Position numbers and translations under genes: made by a program. From Molanna angustata (taxonomy: Eukaryota; Arthropoda; Insecta; Trichoptera; Molannidae), in contig OY754972.1 of assembly GCA_963576475.1 (NCBI GenBank), positions 15,986,506 through 16,050,505 of the forward strand: a stretch of 64,000 bases of DNA, in the 5' to 3' direction. Of this stretch, positions 35,386 to 45,639 are shown one piece after another (within the stretch, counting starts at the first letter, position 1; each line of letters begins with the position of its first letter). Below the pieces are notes generated by a model. The model saw only the letters and a program-made list of their open reading frames with translations, was not told the DNA's origin and made no database searches.

Positions 35386-35795
35386 AAACGTCAATTCTCT
35401 CCCTGACTCTTCTCTTCCTTTCCGAATCAACCAATCAGTAACCAGCTTTCCAAAATTATGTCCACTCGGCTGGACTAGGTCCAAGATATCAGATACAACT
35501 CTATTAGATATTTTGGGTGCTAAAAATTTGTTGTGTCTCTGGGCAAAAGTAGTCTGTGTATGTGTCGGTTGCAGCGAATGTCTATTTCGTGTATTGAAAG
35601 TCAGTCAATTTATGAGTTAAGTCTTTTTAAAATTAATTCTGGCTTTTCTCCGGATATGGACAAATTTAAAATTTAAACAATTACCGTTCATTTTGTTAAA
35701 ATCACTAACGTAATCGAAATGGTCGCCTCTCTCTCAGGATCTTCTTTTCTGGGGTAAAATCGCTTGGAAACTGATTGTATTAAATAACTCATTTA
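35386..35795. other. no recognised gene
   Basis: Nothing supported. Confidence 0.35.
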
Positions 35796-36415
35796 TCTTT
35801 ATATATATATATATATAACTCTTCTGTACGTGTGTATGTCATTGAACTCCTCCTAAACGGCTGAACCGATTTTGATGAAATTATTTGTGTGAGTCCCTGA
35901 ATGGTTTAGATTTACAAAATGGTATTTTAAACATTGATATAACAAAAGGAAAATAAAAAACATGATTTTTATAACTATAAATTATAATAAGTGGCGCTAA
36001 TGTCGAATTGGCAATGTTTAGTTTTTTCAATCTGACAACACTAAGAAATCTATCATTTATGTCATAGTTTGGCTTTTTTTGACATTTATAATTATTTTCG
36101 CTCTGTTTTGGTATTATTCATATTTCAATTATATACATCTGCATGGAATTTTAATTTCTGTTCACTGTTTCGTTATTATTCATATTTCAATTCTTTAATT
36201 TCCGTGTCCAGACAATATAATATGCTGTAGGTATTGCAATTATATAAGAAAAGACAATTAATCTAACCTTATAGTGTTTAGCGGCTCATCGATTAAGAAA
36301 ATGTAGGTATGTTTGCTCAGTGAATAATACCATCCATATTATTCAAATATACGTTACATATATTTTTTCGTTTCACGAATAGTTCGGGCAGCACAACGTC
36401 TTTCGGGCCCGCTAG
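35796..36415 (+). mobile_element. short non-autonomous Helitron
   Basis: Starts TCTTTATATATATATATA after an A (35795) and ends CTAG (36412-36415) before a T, the A|T target and TC...CTRR ends that define Helitrons. Near the 5' end is 'cctaaacggctgaaccgatt', the phrase common to lepidopteran Helitrons. The 3' hairpin is CGGGC-(17 nt)-GCCCG directly before CTAG. There is no Rep/helicase frame, so it depended on an autonomous partner for rolling-circle transposition. Length is about 620 bp, with no target duplication, as expected. Confidence 0.88.
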
Positions 36416-36514
36416 TGGTTGTATAAAAAATTAACTTATAATTTTTGCTTATCACATAATAAATTAGGTTTTATGGTATGCATATTATAAAATAACATTT
36501 ATATATTATTAATT

Positions 36515-36870
36515 TTTTTTTATTTATTTATTTATTAACAAAAACAATACAAGGTTCACATATAAATCATAATTTAAAAAGGTATACAATTTCCATCATA
36601 TAATTCATAATAACCCTCTTTAATTGAGATAAAATCTCGTGTTAAAAGAGGGGAGTATCTATTTAATATTGTTACATTTACCAAAACATTGTACATCTAC
36701 TAAAATATATGAAGCTTCACAAAACAAGAATGAAATAACAAAAAATAAATAAATAAATCAGTACAATTTTTTAATTTTATTTTTAAATATATTATAATTT
36801 TTTTCGAGTCTAAGACTCAGAGGGAGTTCATTAAACCACTTAGTACCTTTATACTTATAGAAATTTTATT
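36515..36870 (-). pseudogene. LINE 3' end: C-terminal peptide plus hairpin tail
   Basis: Minus strand 36850-36758 reads KYKGTKWFNELPLSLRLEKN, then YNIFKNKIKKLY and a stop. This is the usual end of a CR1/Jockey-like protein ('KWFNxLPxxLR'). The 3' UTR follows and includes an inverted pair CCCCTCTTTTAA...TTAAAGAGGG (36615-36655). It ends in (AAAT)n at 36518-36537. The coding part is limited to about 30 residues before homology is lost. Confidence 0.7.
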
Positions 36871-37600
36871 AAACCTCTACAAGGAATTAAAAATTGAAGT
36901 GGTTTTATTACAAATTAAATATAAGATGTGTTGGTGATAATGAGTAGGTACGTTGGCGAAACCGTTCTTTTCAATTATCAATTTGGTATGCGTAAAATGT
37001 AAATAACTTGCCTAATATAATAATATATTATATTGAACAGATTTACTCGTTGTTTTTACTGTCAACTGCTATGGATAGTGAGGAGTTATGGCTACCAATT
37101 TTTTGATCGATTTTTTAACATCAATTTCTCAACAGGTATCAAGAAAGGATCAGTGCATCCTGAGTTTCGTCATGATATTTTTGTGCGTATGATTAATTTT
37201 GAGTCCTCTGAACAGCTCTACAACTATCAATTCGATTTAACAAATATTTCCATCATAACATAAATGACAACAACGGGTGTGCATAATATTATGGTGGAAA
37301 TATTATTAGAATAATAACATGTTAAAATTACTGTATCGGTTTATACTTTTGTGTTTACTATGTAAATATTGTAATTTGTTGTGCTGTGATGTCTGGTGTC
37401 CGTTCTAATATTTTTTGGAAAAGACAAAATAGCTATGTAAAACCGAAATATCAAATATTAAGCTTGGTAAAATTATAAACTGCTAGCCCTAGAACAGGGT
37501 TACCTAGTTGGGCAGCAGTAATCTTCATAATAGTCTTTGTTATAAAGGTGTGCAAAATAAATAAATAAACAAATAAAAATAAATAAATAGATATCTATAA
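36871..37600. other. unrecognised; possible LINE-type tail at 37480-37575
   Basis: A 76-codon frame at 37033-37263 is not recognised. 'cctagaacagggttacctag' followed by 'gtgtgcaaaataaataaata' looks like a LINE tail, but no second copy was found. Confidence 0.35.
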
Positions 37601-37766
37601 TAATAAATAAATTTGGAATGGTAAAATAAAACCAAAGTTTTCAGTTCTACTAATTTAATGACACTGACTAGTTTCGGTCATCCAGTGACCATTTTCAAAG
37701 TGTGAAAAAACAAGAGGTGGTTGGTGTTTATATAATATCTGGTTAAGGGGTTTGCAACATTTTTTT

Positions 37767-37810
<44 letters not shown>

Positions 37811-38060
37811 TAAATAAAAAAAAAAAAAAAATAAATAAATAAACAAAAAAAAATGTTGCAAACCCCTTAACCAGATATTATATAAACACCAACCACCTCT
37901 TGTTTTTTCACACTTTGAAAATGGTCTCTGGATGACCGAAACTAGTCAGTGTCATTAAATTAGTAGAACTGAAAACTTTGGTTTTATTTTACCATTCCAA
38001 ATTTATTTATTATTTGAAATGGAGTTCTACCAAGAATTGTCCGTAGAAAAGTTAAAAAAA
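37601..38060. mobile_element. palindromic retroelement-like insertion with 11-bp direct repeats
   Basis: 37601-37807 and 37808-38012 are inverted copies, with one mismatch in about 165 informative bases plus small length differences in the central T/A runs. On the plus strand the right arm reads TTTGAAAATGGTCTCTGG, then ATGACCGAAACTAGTC: a short stem followed by GAAAC and GTC, as in the hammerhead-like repeat at 22.58 kb. After the palindrome comes ATG, a 14-codon frame and an A-run. GATATCTATAA at 37590-37600 is repeated at 38061-38071, which marks the insertion. A Penelope-like origin is inferred. Confidence 0.65.
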
Positions 38061-38087
38061 GATATCTATAATATTTATTCTGAATGA
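38019..38087 (+). pseudogene. truncated ORF start MEFYQELSVEKL
   Basis: ATG at 38019 opens MEFYQELSVEKLKK; the last residues before the stop at 38087 lie in the target duplication and flank. The first 39 bases are nearly identical to the minus strand at 56.54 kb, where it reads MEFYQELSIDKLNLE. The peptide is not recognised, but its recurrence next to palindromes at both sites suggests a real element ORF start. Confidence 0.55.
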
Positions 38088-38897
38088 TATCTTCTGTCAA
38101 AACATTAAAAATGCTCTAATGTTCTAGAAAAAAGAGGTAATTTTTTTATTTTCTTTTTGCATAATTTATCATAACTCAACCGGAAGTCAATGTTTTCAAA
38201 AAAACCTTTTTTTTTATTTTTCTGCCTCAAGTTAAATCATATAAAAATAATTATTTATATTCGTTGCAATACGTAAAATGCAGTAGTTATAGTAAATATG
38301 TCATTTTAAGTGCATTAGTACGTGTTGTTCTAGTGTGTCGCGCGACAATCATTGATTTCAAATGGAGTAATTGTTGGTTAATTTCGGAAGATCGGGCAGC
38401 CGCCCTGTAATAGTTAATTTGATCGGATGTATGTTGTGAATAATAAAATTCTCTACCCGCAATAAAACGAATATTATTTAGTTTGAAAAAATCGAGATAT
38501 TTCAAACATCCAAAATAATTTATATTTTCTAAAAACATCAAGTACAAGTCCCAGTTTCAAGTATCAGTAGGGGGCCAAAATTACTAGATATTAAATCTGA
38601 AAATTAAAAATGCATTTAGGTACATACAATCTAAATATATATGTGGAAATTATGAGACCCCTTTCGCTAAGATCTATGTATGTACATATGTGTATTTTAT
38701 TTAGATGTAAAAAATAAATGCACTTTCTTACATCTAGTAGGTATAACTAATTAGCATATTTACCTACAAGTTGAAAAAATAAAAAGTTTTTACAGTATGA
38801 AATATATAAAAACAACAAAAAACAAGAAAATATTCAAATTTACACAAAATACAAAGGAAGCACACAATATCTTAAAATAACTTTTCCTTTTATCTAT
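38088..38897. other. no recognised gene
   Basis: A short minus-strand frame at 38287-38547 has no recognised family. Nothing else is supported. Confidence 0.35.
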
Positions 38898-39070
38898 TCA
38901 ACATTTAAGGCGATGAAAAGCGGCAAGACCAGATGCTTTCTTCACACATTCTGGCAAATCATTTAACAGTTAAACCTTTGTAATACACATTATTTTTTGT
39001 ACCTGCCAGGTTAGTCTGAGGCTTTCTAAAGTCCCGCCGACTTCTCGTCGGATAGGTATGAACTTCGAAA
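38898..39070 (-). pseudogene. LINE C-terminal fragment (Jockey-like)
   Basis: Minus strand: HTYPTRSRRDFRKPQTNLAG, NNVYYKGLTVK, stop; in the next frame NDLPECVKKASGLAAFHRLK then C and a stop at 38898. This matches the closing region of Jockey-like LINE proteins ('TRxxxDFRxPxxNxxxxxxxVxYxGxxLFNxLP'). It has one frameshift at the LFND position. Confidence 0.7.
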
Positions 39071-39169
39071 TTATACAGAAAAAAAATTTCCAAATGAAAA
39101 TTAATACATTTAAAAAATATGATAAAAAATGAAATTCTCCTTACATGGACGGCCCAGACTAGTGTACTC

Positions 39170-39225
39170 TTACTATTTTATAAAGTTGAGAGTTTAGTGT
39201 TGGCCACAATTCACTCGTGTTTTAT
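39170..39225 (-). repeat. MITE M1, left-end fragment
   Basis: On the minus strand 'acacgagtgaattgtggcca' then 'acactaaactctcaac' matches the M1 left end ('acgagtgggttatggccaac' then 'gctaaactcctcac'). Confidence 0.5.
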
Positions 39226-39867
39226 ACATTTAATATTCACGGTATTTTTATCGTGTTTGTATTGACTTAAATATATATTTTTTAGCACAGCGTAAACCTG
39301 AGTTGTTTAATTTTACGTTGCGGGCATAACATTGTCGGATTCGGTTGGTGAACTCTGTGTATGAATGACTCGACGTTATTTTGCTGTGATAATGGTGTTT
39401 TGATAAGCTGTTAGTTAGTAGGTATAAAAGTTAGGTATATAATATATCTGTAATTGATAAGCCTGGAGGGCTACAACATTGTTTTTAGTTTGTTTTTATC
39501 ACATCATGTGTGACTTTTATGTAAAAATAAACGGCGCCACTGAACTTGAAAATGATTAAGAGGAATTTGTTTGTTTCGTGTACACAATTATGACACCATT
39601 TTTTTAATCGAAGTAAGGTCAGAAAAGATTGTTTTTTTTCTATATTTTTTTTTTTGTTAAAATCCTTGAAATTTTCGGAGTCTTCTTTGTATGTTTTATA
39701 TTCGGGGCAACGTATAATGACATTATGGACGTTTGGAAGTTCCTTTATTATTGACAGCTAACCGTGAGGGAACAAATAATGCTTTGCTTCATAGAAAGGG
39801 CGTACATACGGAACTTCATAATAGTCCAAAACATCAAAAACGCCATTTTATATAGACCCGTGTATAG
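39226..39867. other. no recognised gene
   Basis: Nothing supported. Confidence 0.35.
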
Positions 39868-40338
39868 TATTTATTTGAGATTTGGTATACGGTTAACACA
39901 CAATACACATAAACATAATGTCTTCTTCTTCTTCTTCCTCTGGTTTTAGGCCGATGGCCTATTTTTTCAGTCGGAGACTACCTGTCTGGAGTCTGGATGC
40001 CCAGCTGTCACTTTATATTTTTGCTGGTCTCCCCCTTGCTCTACGACCCTCCAGGACTTCCTTGGAGACAATTTTAGGTAATGGATTGTCTCCCATTCTC
40101 TCATAATATCAATCCCACAAGGTACAGCCTGTCTGTGGGTATACCAATTAAAATATAGACAAAATTATTTTGTTAATAACATTAGATAATAATGAATTTA
40201 AAAAAGGAAAATAAAGCAAGGTACTAAGGCAAGACACAACCACAAAAACTATTAAAACAACTTATGGATATAAAACATACATACACAAAGATCAATTAGT
40301 ATATACAAAACAGAAGATCGACAGCGGTCCTACCAAAT
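39868..40338 (-). repeat. LINE 3' UTR/tail module, copy 2 (split)
   Basis: Reverse copy of the 29.33-29.71 kb module, with hairpin words CCCACAGACAGGCTGTACCT/TGTGGG at about 40111-40136. It is split between 39918 and about 40101 by another LINE tail. Confidence 0.7.
39919..40101 (-). mobile_element. LINE tail nested inside the 3' UTR module
   Basis: On the minus strand it ends ...AGGCCATCGGCCTAAAACCA then (GAA)n. It encodes IVSKEVLEGRRARGRPAK in part, the GRP-rich end of an RTE-type LINE. The flanking CATAAT words and the intact site in the 29.6-kb copy show that it is an insertion. Confidence 0.65.
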
Positions 40339-40374
40339 ATAATATCCGCAATCTGCGTTAATAATATTTATTTA

Positions 40375-40915
40375 TTTATTTATTTTAACCTTCTGAGCAC
40401 AAGTGCACAATGGCGGGCTTATTGCCAAATGGCAATATCTTCCAACCAACCATAATCATTTGGTGAAAAAACTATTTCATTTATGGTATGTACCAAAATT
40501 TTTAAATAATACATGCAAAGGTTATAGAGAAAATAAAACATACAAAATGAACAATAAAGAAACGGAGGGGACAGGATAGGGGGGGGGACAAGGATATGAT
40601 AAGGAGACAAATTTAGGTGTTATGGGTAAGGAAATGATTCCTCAGATTTCTTTTGAAAGCGGGAAGTGTTAATGAAACTCGAAGTTGCGATGGGATGTGA
40701 TTCCAAAGACGAGCTGCTTGTACGGAGAAAGAGGTGGTGAAAAAGGAAGTATTGTGTACTGGGATACTGAGCGTTCTTTCAGTATTTGAACGAAGAGGCA
40801 ACCCGTGTTCAGAGAGGAAGTGAAATTGATTTCGTAGATAAACTGGAGCATTGGAGTTGTTTAAGATACTTGGCAAGAACAAGGATAATATGTATGTCGC
40901 AGTCAATCTACATAT
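40375..40915 (-). pseudogene. LINE C-terminal fragment and 3' tail with ATTGCC hairpin
   Basis: Minus strand 40906-40613 is open for 97 codons: VYLRNQFHFLSEHGLPLRS, then FSVQAARLWNHIPSQLRVSL, TLPAFKRNLRNHFLTHNT, stop. This is the end of a Jockey/CR1-type LINE protein. The 3' UTR runs to (AAAT)n at 40375. Near its end it has GTTGGAAGATATTGCC with the hairpin ATTGCC-ATTT-GGCAAT (40421-40436), the same module found at the ends of SINE B copies. The UTR includes a G-run (40580-40588, plus strand). Confidence 0.8.
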
Positions 40916-41429
40916 TTTATATAATTTTAATAATTTTCAAACCTTCATTGAACTTTTTTACACAAGAACATGAGTTTAAGAATAAGAAAAAAAATAACGA
41001 TAAAAAACACCATTAATTCCATAAAAAAGTATACATATGTACATACATTCTTAAGAAATTAAGTTCTTAAGATTTCACCTAATTATTTTTACGATTTAAG
41101 CTATTTATACGGCTGTAGGTAATAGTGTCATGTTGTACGATTCTTTACTGACAAACTGAAAAATGAAAATTAAAAATAATTAATTCTTTCTAAAAATATT
41201 TATCACGCGAAGAAGCTCCCATACGACAGTAAACTGATGACTTGCAAAGAAAATAAAAAGCTTTGATCAGTTTCATTGAGAATTTAACTATGTAGGTACC
41301 TATTTTCAAATAATATAAATTTAATGCAATAATTATATTCACTCTCTGTATGTTTAAAAAAATATTTAAGGGTATAGTTTATTTATTTGAAGTATTAAAA
41401 TAATAGATATAGAAATTACTAGTGTTTAA
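40916..41429. other. no recognised gene
   Basis: AT-rich; nothing supported. Confidence 0.35.
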
Positions 41430-41885
41430 ATTCGGTAAACAAAAAGTAAAGCACATACCTCACTTAATTCTTACCTCAATTTAGTTGCACGCAGAATGTT
41501 GCTGTGTTCGGACGTATAGTCGAAGTCAAAATACCATATTGTATAATGAAAAATGTAAAATGTAAAAGTTACACTAGAACTGTGTTTGAACGACCAGATA
41601 TATCATTTCATGCTGCATAATGTGTATATTAATTCAATATTTTTACAGCTATACCTCAATATGAATTCGTCCCTTTCACAGTCATAATTTATTGTGTGAT
41701 TGCACTGAAGTAAAAGAAAAAATATGTCTGCAGTGTATGTACATAATTATAATGATCTCTTTCTCACTTAATGTATTCTGTGATATTGTAAGAATTCGTT
41801 AAATGGACCATTTTTGTAGAGCGATTTGTTCTCATATAACGTGGCTATATATAAAATGTTATTGGTTGCATTCGTGTTTCTACCT
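41430..41885. repeat. dispersed repeat X, copy 2 (inverted relative to copy 1)
   Basis: 'catacctcacttaattctta', 'accagatatatcatttcatg' with 'ctgcat', and 'tgatctctttctcacttaat' are reverse complements of blocks at 9.1-9.7 kb in matching order. Confidence 0.6.
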
Positions 41886-42277
41886 TAAATTTATAACACT
41901 TATCATGTACTACGTTCTTCTTAGGATCCGATCCCAACGAACATAATATAATTTCTCTAATTAAGCCCGCTCCCCCCCCTGTCTGCTTCTTTTGTTGTTC
42001 GTTTGTTGACTTGTTTTGTATGTTATGAACTAATGAAGAAGATTAGTCACGTTGTTTATGGTAAACACGCAAACCTACCGTGATAGAGATTAATTTGTCA
42101 CACAACTATTAAGTATGTTTATGACAATTTTATCTGAGTATCGTCTCAACAAAAACAAAAACATTCGAGTCTATTCCAAGTTCCGCTTTAGACGCAAAGA
42201 AAACTTCTCTTCAATTCATTATTTTTAAACGATTTGTTTACTTACTTACATACAACCCGTCTTGCCATGTCCCTAAT

Positions 42278-42466
42278 TTTGATGTAGGTAAAGAGAATCT
42301 TGGTGTAGGCAAAGAAAATATTGGTATAATCAAAGATGATCTCGGTGAAGGCAATGATAGTCTTGGTGTAGGCAAAGAGAATCTTGGTGTAGGCGTAGAG
42401 AATCTTGGTGTAGAATAAGAGAATCATGGTGTAAGCAAAGATAATTTTGGTGTAGGCAAAGATAAT
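42278..42466. repeat. minisatellite, 9 units of exactly 21 bp
   Basis: Nine contiguous degenerate units with core GGTGTAGGCAAAGA. All are 21 bp, so the frame is kept. Plus strand: heptapeptides LGVGKEN, IGIIKDD, LGEGNDS, LGVGVEN, FGVGKDN, with one stop in unit 7. This frame is open from 42125, upstream of the array. Minus strand: (AYTKILF)n-like. No known protein repeat is recognised. Confidence 0.9.
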
Positions 42467-42829
42467 TAAGTGCTATACTTTATTTGGGCGGGTTGATTGA
42501 TAACATAGAAGTGGGATTAAAAGTGTATTCCTTCTTCAATAATTATTATCAAATGAATTGTTAACAGTCGTCATCTTAAATCATGAATCCACTCTCTTAT
42601 TTTATGATGACCCATAACTACTTGTTTTGGTGTTTCATTTATGTTTGTAATTCTTAGTGTTTTATCTCGGTTCGTTTTGTATAATCTTTTATAGTTCATA
42701 GAAAAAATATTAAGGTTTCTATTTTTCTTCGTAATTCAATTTTTAGTTTCCAATCATCTTTTTCTTGTCATGTCAATCGACATCTAGTTCAATTCCATAA
42801 TGTTTCGAGGATATTATTGTTTCTAATGC
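42467..42829. other. no recognised gene
   Basis: Nothing supported. Confidence 0.35.
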
Positions 42830-43019
42830 AAATGAAGTCTTCTTAGGTTTAAATCTTGGAGATTGGTTGACAGCAAAGCGATGCATCTCTTCCTCCACTC
42901 TGCTTGGTCTACAGCGATTCTCTTCAATTCTTTGCAGGAGGTACAAATAAAGTCGGGGTACACCTGTTCCAGATACTCGCAGCCCTCTGCTAGGCGATCC
43001 TTCAACCAGTTGCTCCAAT
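42830..43019 (-). pseudogene. RTE-like LINE extreme C-terminus
   Basis: Minus strand: KDRLAEGCEYLEQVYPDFIC, TSCKELKRIAVDQAEWRKRC, IALLSTNLQDLNLRRLH, and an overlapping frame EQLVEGSPSRG. 'ELKRIAVDxxEWR' is the end of an RTE-BovB-type protein. The fragment is about 60 codons, 5'-truncated, and abuts the MITE at 43021. Confidence 0.65.
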
Positions 43020-43020
43020 T

Positions 43021-43346
43021 ATTGTGATGAGCAAAAGTCTTGCAAGTCTTGTTGTCTTGATCTTATAAGTATTGCAAGATCAAGGCCAGGCGGTCTCACA
43101 ATTTTTACAATTATAAAGTAAGCAATGAACTGCGTAATATCGACATAATACTATAAATTCGTGTTTTTTGTCATATTAAATTGTAATTACTGAATTTTAA
43201 GAGAAAAATAAAAAATATTTTTTTGGTCAAGCTGCGAGACCTGCAAGACTTGCAAGACCAAGATTAGGTTTGAAAGACCAAGACTCGATCGAGTATGCAA
43301 GACTAAGACGGTCTTGATTTTGTTCTTGCATTTGTTCATCACTACT
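43021..43346. mobile_element. MITE M4 with CTTGCAAG-rich ends
   Basis: Left TGTGATGAGCAAAAGTCTTG and right (minus strand) AGTGATGAACAAATGCAAGA are inverted partners bounding about 325 bp. The ends hold several 'gcaagacttgcaagacc' words that can fold back. No coding potential. It may be hAT-like, from the GTGATG ends, but this is uncertain. Confidence 0.55.
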
Positions 43347-43355
43347 CCTATATAA

Positions 43356-43547
43356 TATGTCCTATTCTGCTTCGTCTAAATTTATCCGTCTGTATTCTAG
43401 CAAATGAGAAATGTCAAAAAGTTAACTGCATTTATGCGGGACTCATTACGTCACACCACGCGGATAAAATCTTTTTATCCACGGTTGCCCGTTGATCGTT
43501 TGCACGGTTGCCCGTTCATACTCTGAAACGAATCCGAATAGGACATG
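43356..43547. mobile_element. MITE M2, copy 1
   Basis: TATGTCCTATTCTGCTTCGT at the left and ACGAATCCGAATAGGACAT at the right are inverted partners, about 190 bp apart. Shared interior: 'taaatttatccgtctg', 'gagaaatgtcaaaaag', 'gcggataaaatc'. A second full copy is at 50.10 kb and a fragment at 18.71 kb. There is an internal direct repeat 'cggttgcccgtt'. Confidence 0.75.
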
Positions 43548-44286
43548 ATGTGTAGGAAATCCTCGAGTCGCAACACATGACCTATCCAATTTGCACGCAT
43601 TTTCTATCTGATATCATGTGCATGAATTCTTACATTCTGCTAAGAACTTCATCATTTATAATGAAGCATAATCAAATATATACAACTCATACTACACTAA
43701 CTGAAACTACACTAAAATAATATAAGAGCAAGTATCAAACAGTCATGATGCTTTTTTAGTTCGAATGCGTCTTCAGAAATATCTAGTCTACGTCAGTATT
43801 ACTCACCGCTCTCCAGTTTTCTTTGAGAACAACATTATATAAGTGCACCGCATATTTTCAGTTGTGACGCATTATAATCTAAGTATTTATTTGACTCTGC
43901 CGCTTAGATGCCGCAATAACTTTCACCATTCTGAAATCTTGAATGAAAGATACGTCTGGCAATATTTTAAGCGGTTTAGTGTTATATATATTGTTATAAA
44001 AATATTTGGGCACCCCTTGCATACCACGCCAAATGACTGTCTTTTGAAAGTGCGCTTGTGCTTTGAGGTGACGGCTTTAATAATTATTTTATGACGTCAT
44101 AAAAACGAATCGGTTCAACGTTCATATTTCTTTTTTTTACAGGCCACTTGTTGAATTCCACATTTTTTTCTTATCGTTTTAAGTACATTTTGTAATTTAA
44201 ATGTAGTAGGTAATTCACGAAATAAAATAGGGATTTCAGAATATTTTTATTTAAAAATCGATTCATTGGCTCTTACTGAATGTAAA
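43548..44286. other. no recognised gene
   Basis: An 83-codon frame at 43843-44094 is not recognised. Confidence 0.35.
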
Positions 44287-44974
44287 TTTTTTAACAGATT
44301 TTAATTATCTCAATAGAGACGAAGTTGGAATATTTACTGTAGGAGAACCGGGAAATCAAGGCACCTACAGGGCTAACGACCTGTCATCGGCTGGCTTACG
44401 TGATCACTTTATGCGCTTGCGCAACGTTCACCAATTATGCCTTTTAATGAGATCCCTATCAATTCAATTTTGAAAGTTCTATATATTGTAATACTGAAAT
44501 TCTTTTCGCTTGAAAATAAGGAATTTTTACTACAGCCATCTATGGGTGAAATTATGAACAACAATCTTATTATTTTTGTTTATTTTGTTGGAACGCCATC
44601 TATTGAGAGAATTGGTTTTGTGTAAATAATGAAAGCTACAATTCTTATATCTGAGGTGACAATGCATTTTTCGCATAGAAGTCACCCCTGAATTGCGCCA
44701 GACTTATAAGGTCATTTTTGTCTTATTTACCTACTTGTACCAATGTGTAAGTAATCGAATATTTTTATTATTGCATATGCGCAAACATTGGATTTTTTTC
44801 CCTGTCGGGAGTCAAAGATATTTTTTAACAGATTTTAATTATCTCAATAGAGACGAAGTTGGAATATTTACTGTAGGAGAACCGGGAAATCAAGGCACCT
44901 ACAGGGCTTACGACCTGTCATCGGCTGGTTTACGTGATCACTTTATGCGCTTGCGCAATTATTCTCTCAATTGA
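44287..44974 (+). repeat. 540-bp repeat D: direct dimer
   Basis: The core starting TTTTTTAACAGATTTTAATT occurs at 44287 and again at 44821, a period of 534 bp. Between the cores lies 'gagatccctatcaattcaat', 'cagccatctatgggtgaaat', 'tcacccctgaattgcgccag'. The core itself is open in one frame (RDEVGIFTVGEPGNQGTYRA then YDLSSAGLRDHFMRLRN), but the same peptide recurs only because the DNA does. Either a tandem satellite-like unit or a small element with direct terminal repeats. Confidence 0.75.
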
Positions 44975-45345
44975 TGGCGTTCCAACAAAATAAACAAAAA
45001 TAATAAGATTGTTGTTCATAATTTCACCCATAGATGGCTGTAGTAAAAATTCCTTATTTTCAAGCGAAAAGAATTTCAGTATTACAATATAAAGAACTTT
45101 CAAAATTGAATTGATAGGGATCTCATTAAAAGGCATTATTGGTGAACGTTGCGCAAACGCATAAAGTGATCACGTAAACCAGCCGATGACAGGTCGTAAG
45201 CCCTGTAGGTGCCTTGATTTCCCGGTTCTCCTACAATAAATATTCCAACTTCGTCTCTATTGAGATAATTAAAATCTGTTAAAAAATATCTTTGACTCCC
45301 GACAGGGAAAAAAATCCAATGTTTGCGCATATGCAATAATAAAAA
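44959..45345 (-). repeat. 540-bp repeat D: inverted snap-back copy
   Basis: Directly joined to the preceding direct copy. Bases 44775-44958 and 45155-45345 are inverted copies with about two mismatches in 185 bp, separated by 196 bp of the inverted unit interior. The join interrupts 'gcgcttgcgcaa' and 'ttattctctcaa'. A strong hairpin former. Confidence 0.85.
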
Positions 45346-45639
45346 TATTTGAATGTAAATTGTTTCTGTTGAAACTATATACCTACTGACTCTCTGTATC
45401 TTGCCTTATGAGTTTAATGATTCCCAGATCCCTAGCATATATTATACCTTCATTCATTTCGTTTATTCTTTGATAAAATTCAATGTGATAACGTGTTCGA
45501 AAATGATGAACTAATCCTTCCAATTAATGAGTAGGTACGTTCTGCCAGTAATGTTTTATGAAGTATAGAAAGTTGGACTCTCAAAATATCAACAGTAAAT
45601 AAAATTGATCCATTCGAGATGTAGCTGTGCAGAAGGGTG

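Noticed and set aside
44287..44974. CRISPR-like array from direct repeats of D
   Set aside because: Repeats are ~180 bp with ~355-bp identical interiors in a eukaryotic TE landscape; nothing like short repeats with unique spacers.
44693..45336. Conserved protein RDEVGIFTVGEPGNQGTYRA in repeated frames
   Set aside because: The peptide recurs only because repeat D recurs. Diverged copies (33.5, 53.9 kb) break the frame and there is no codon-level conservation visible.
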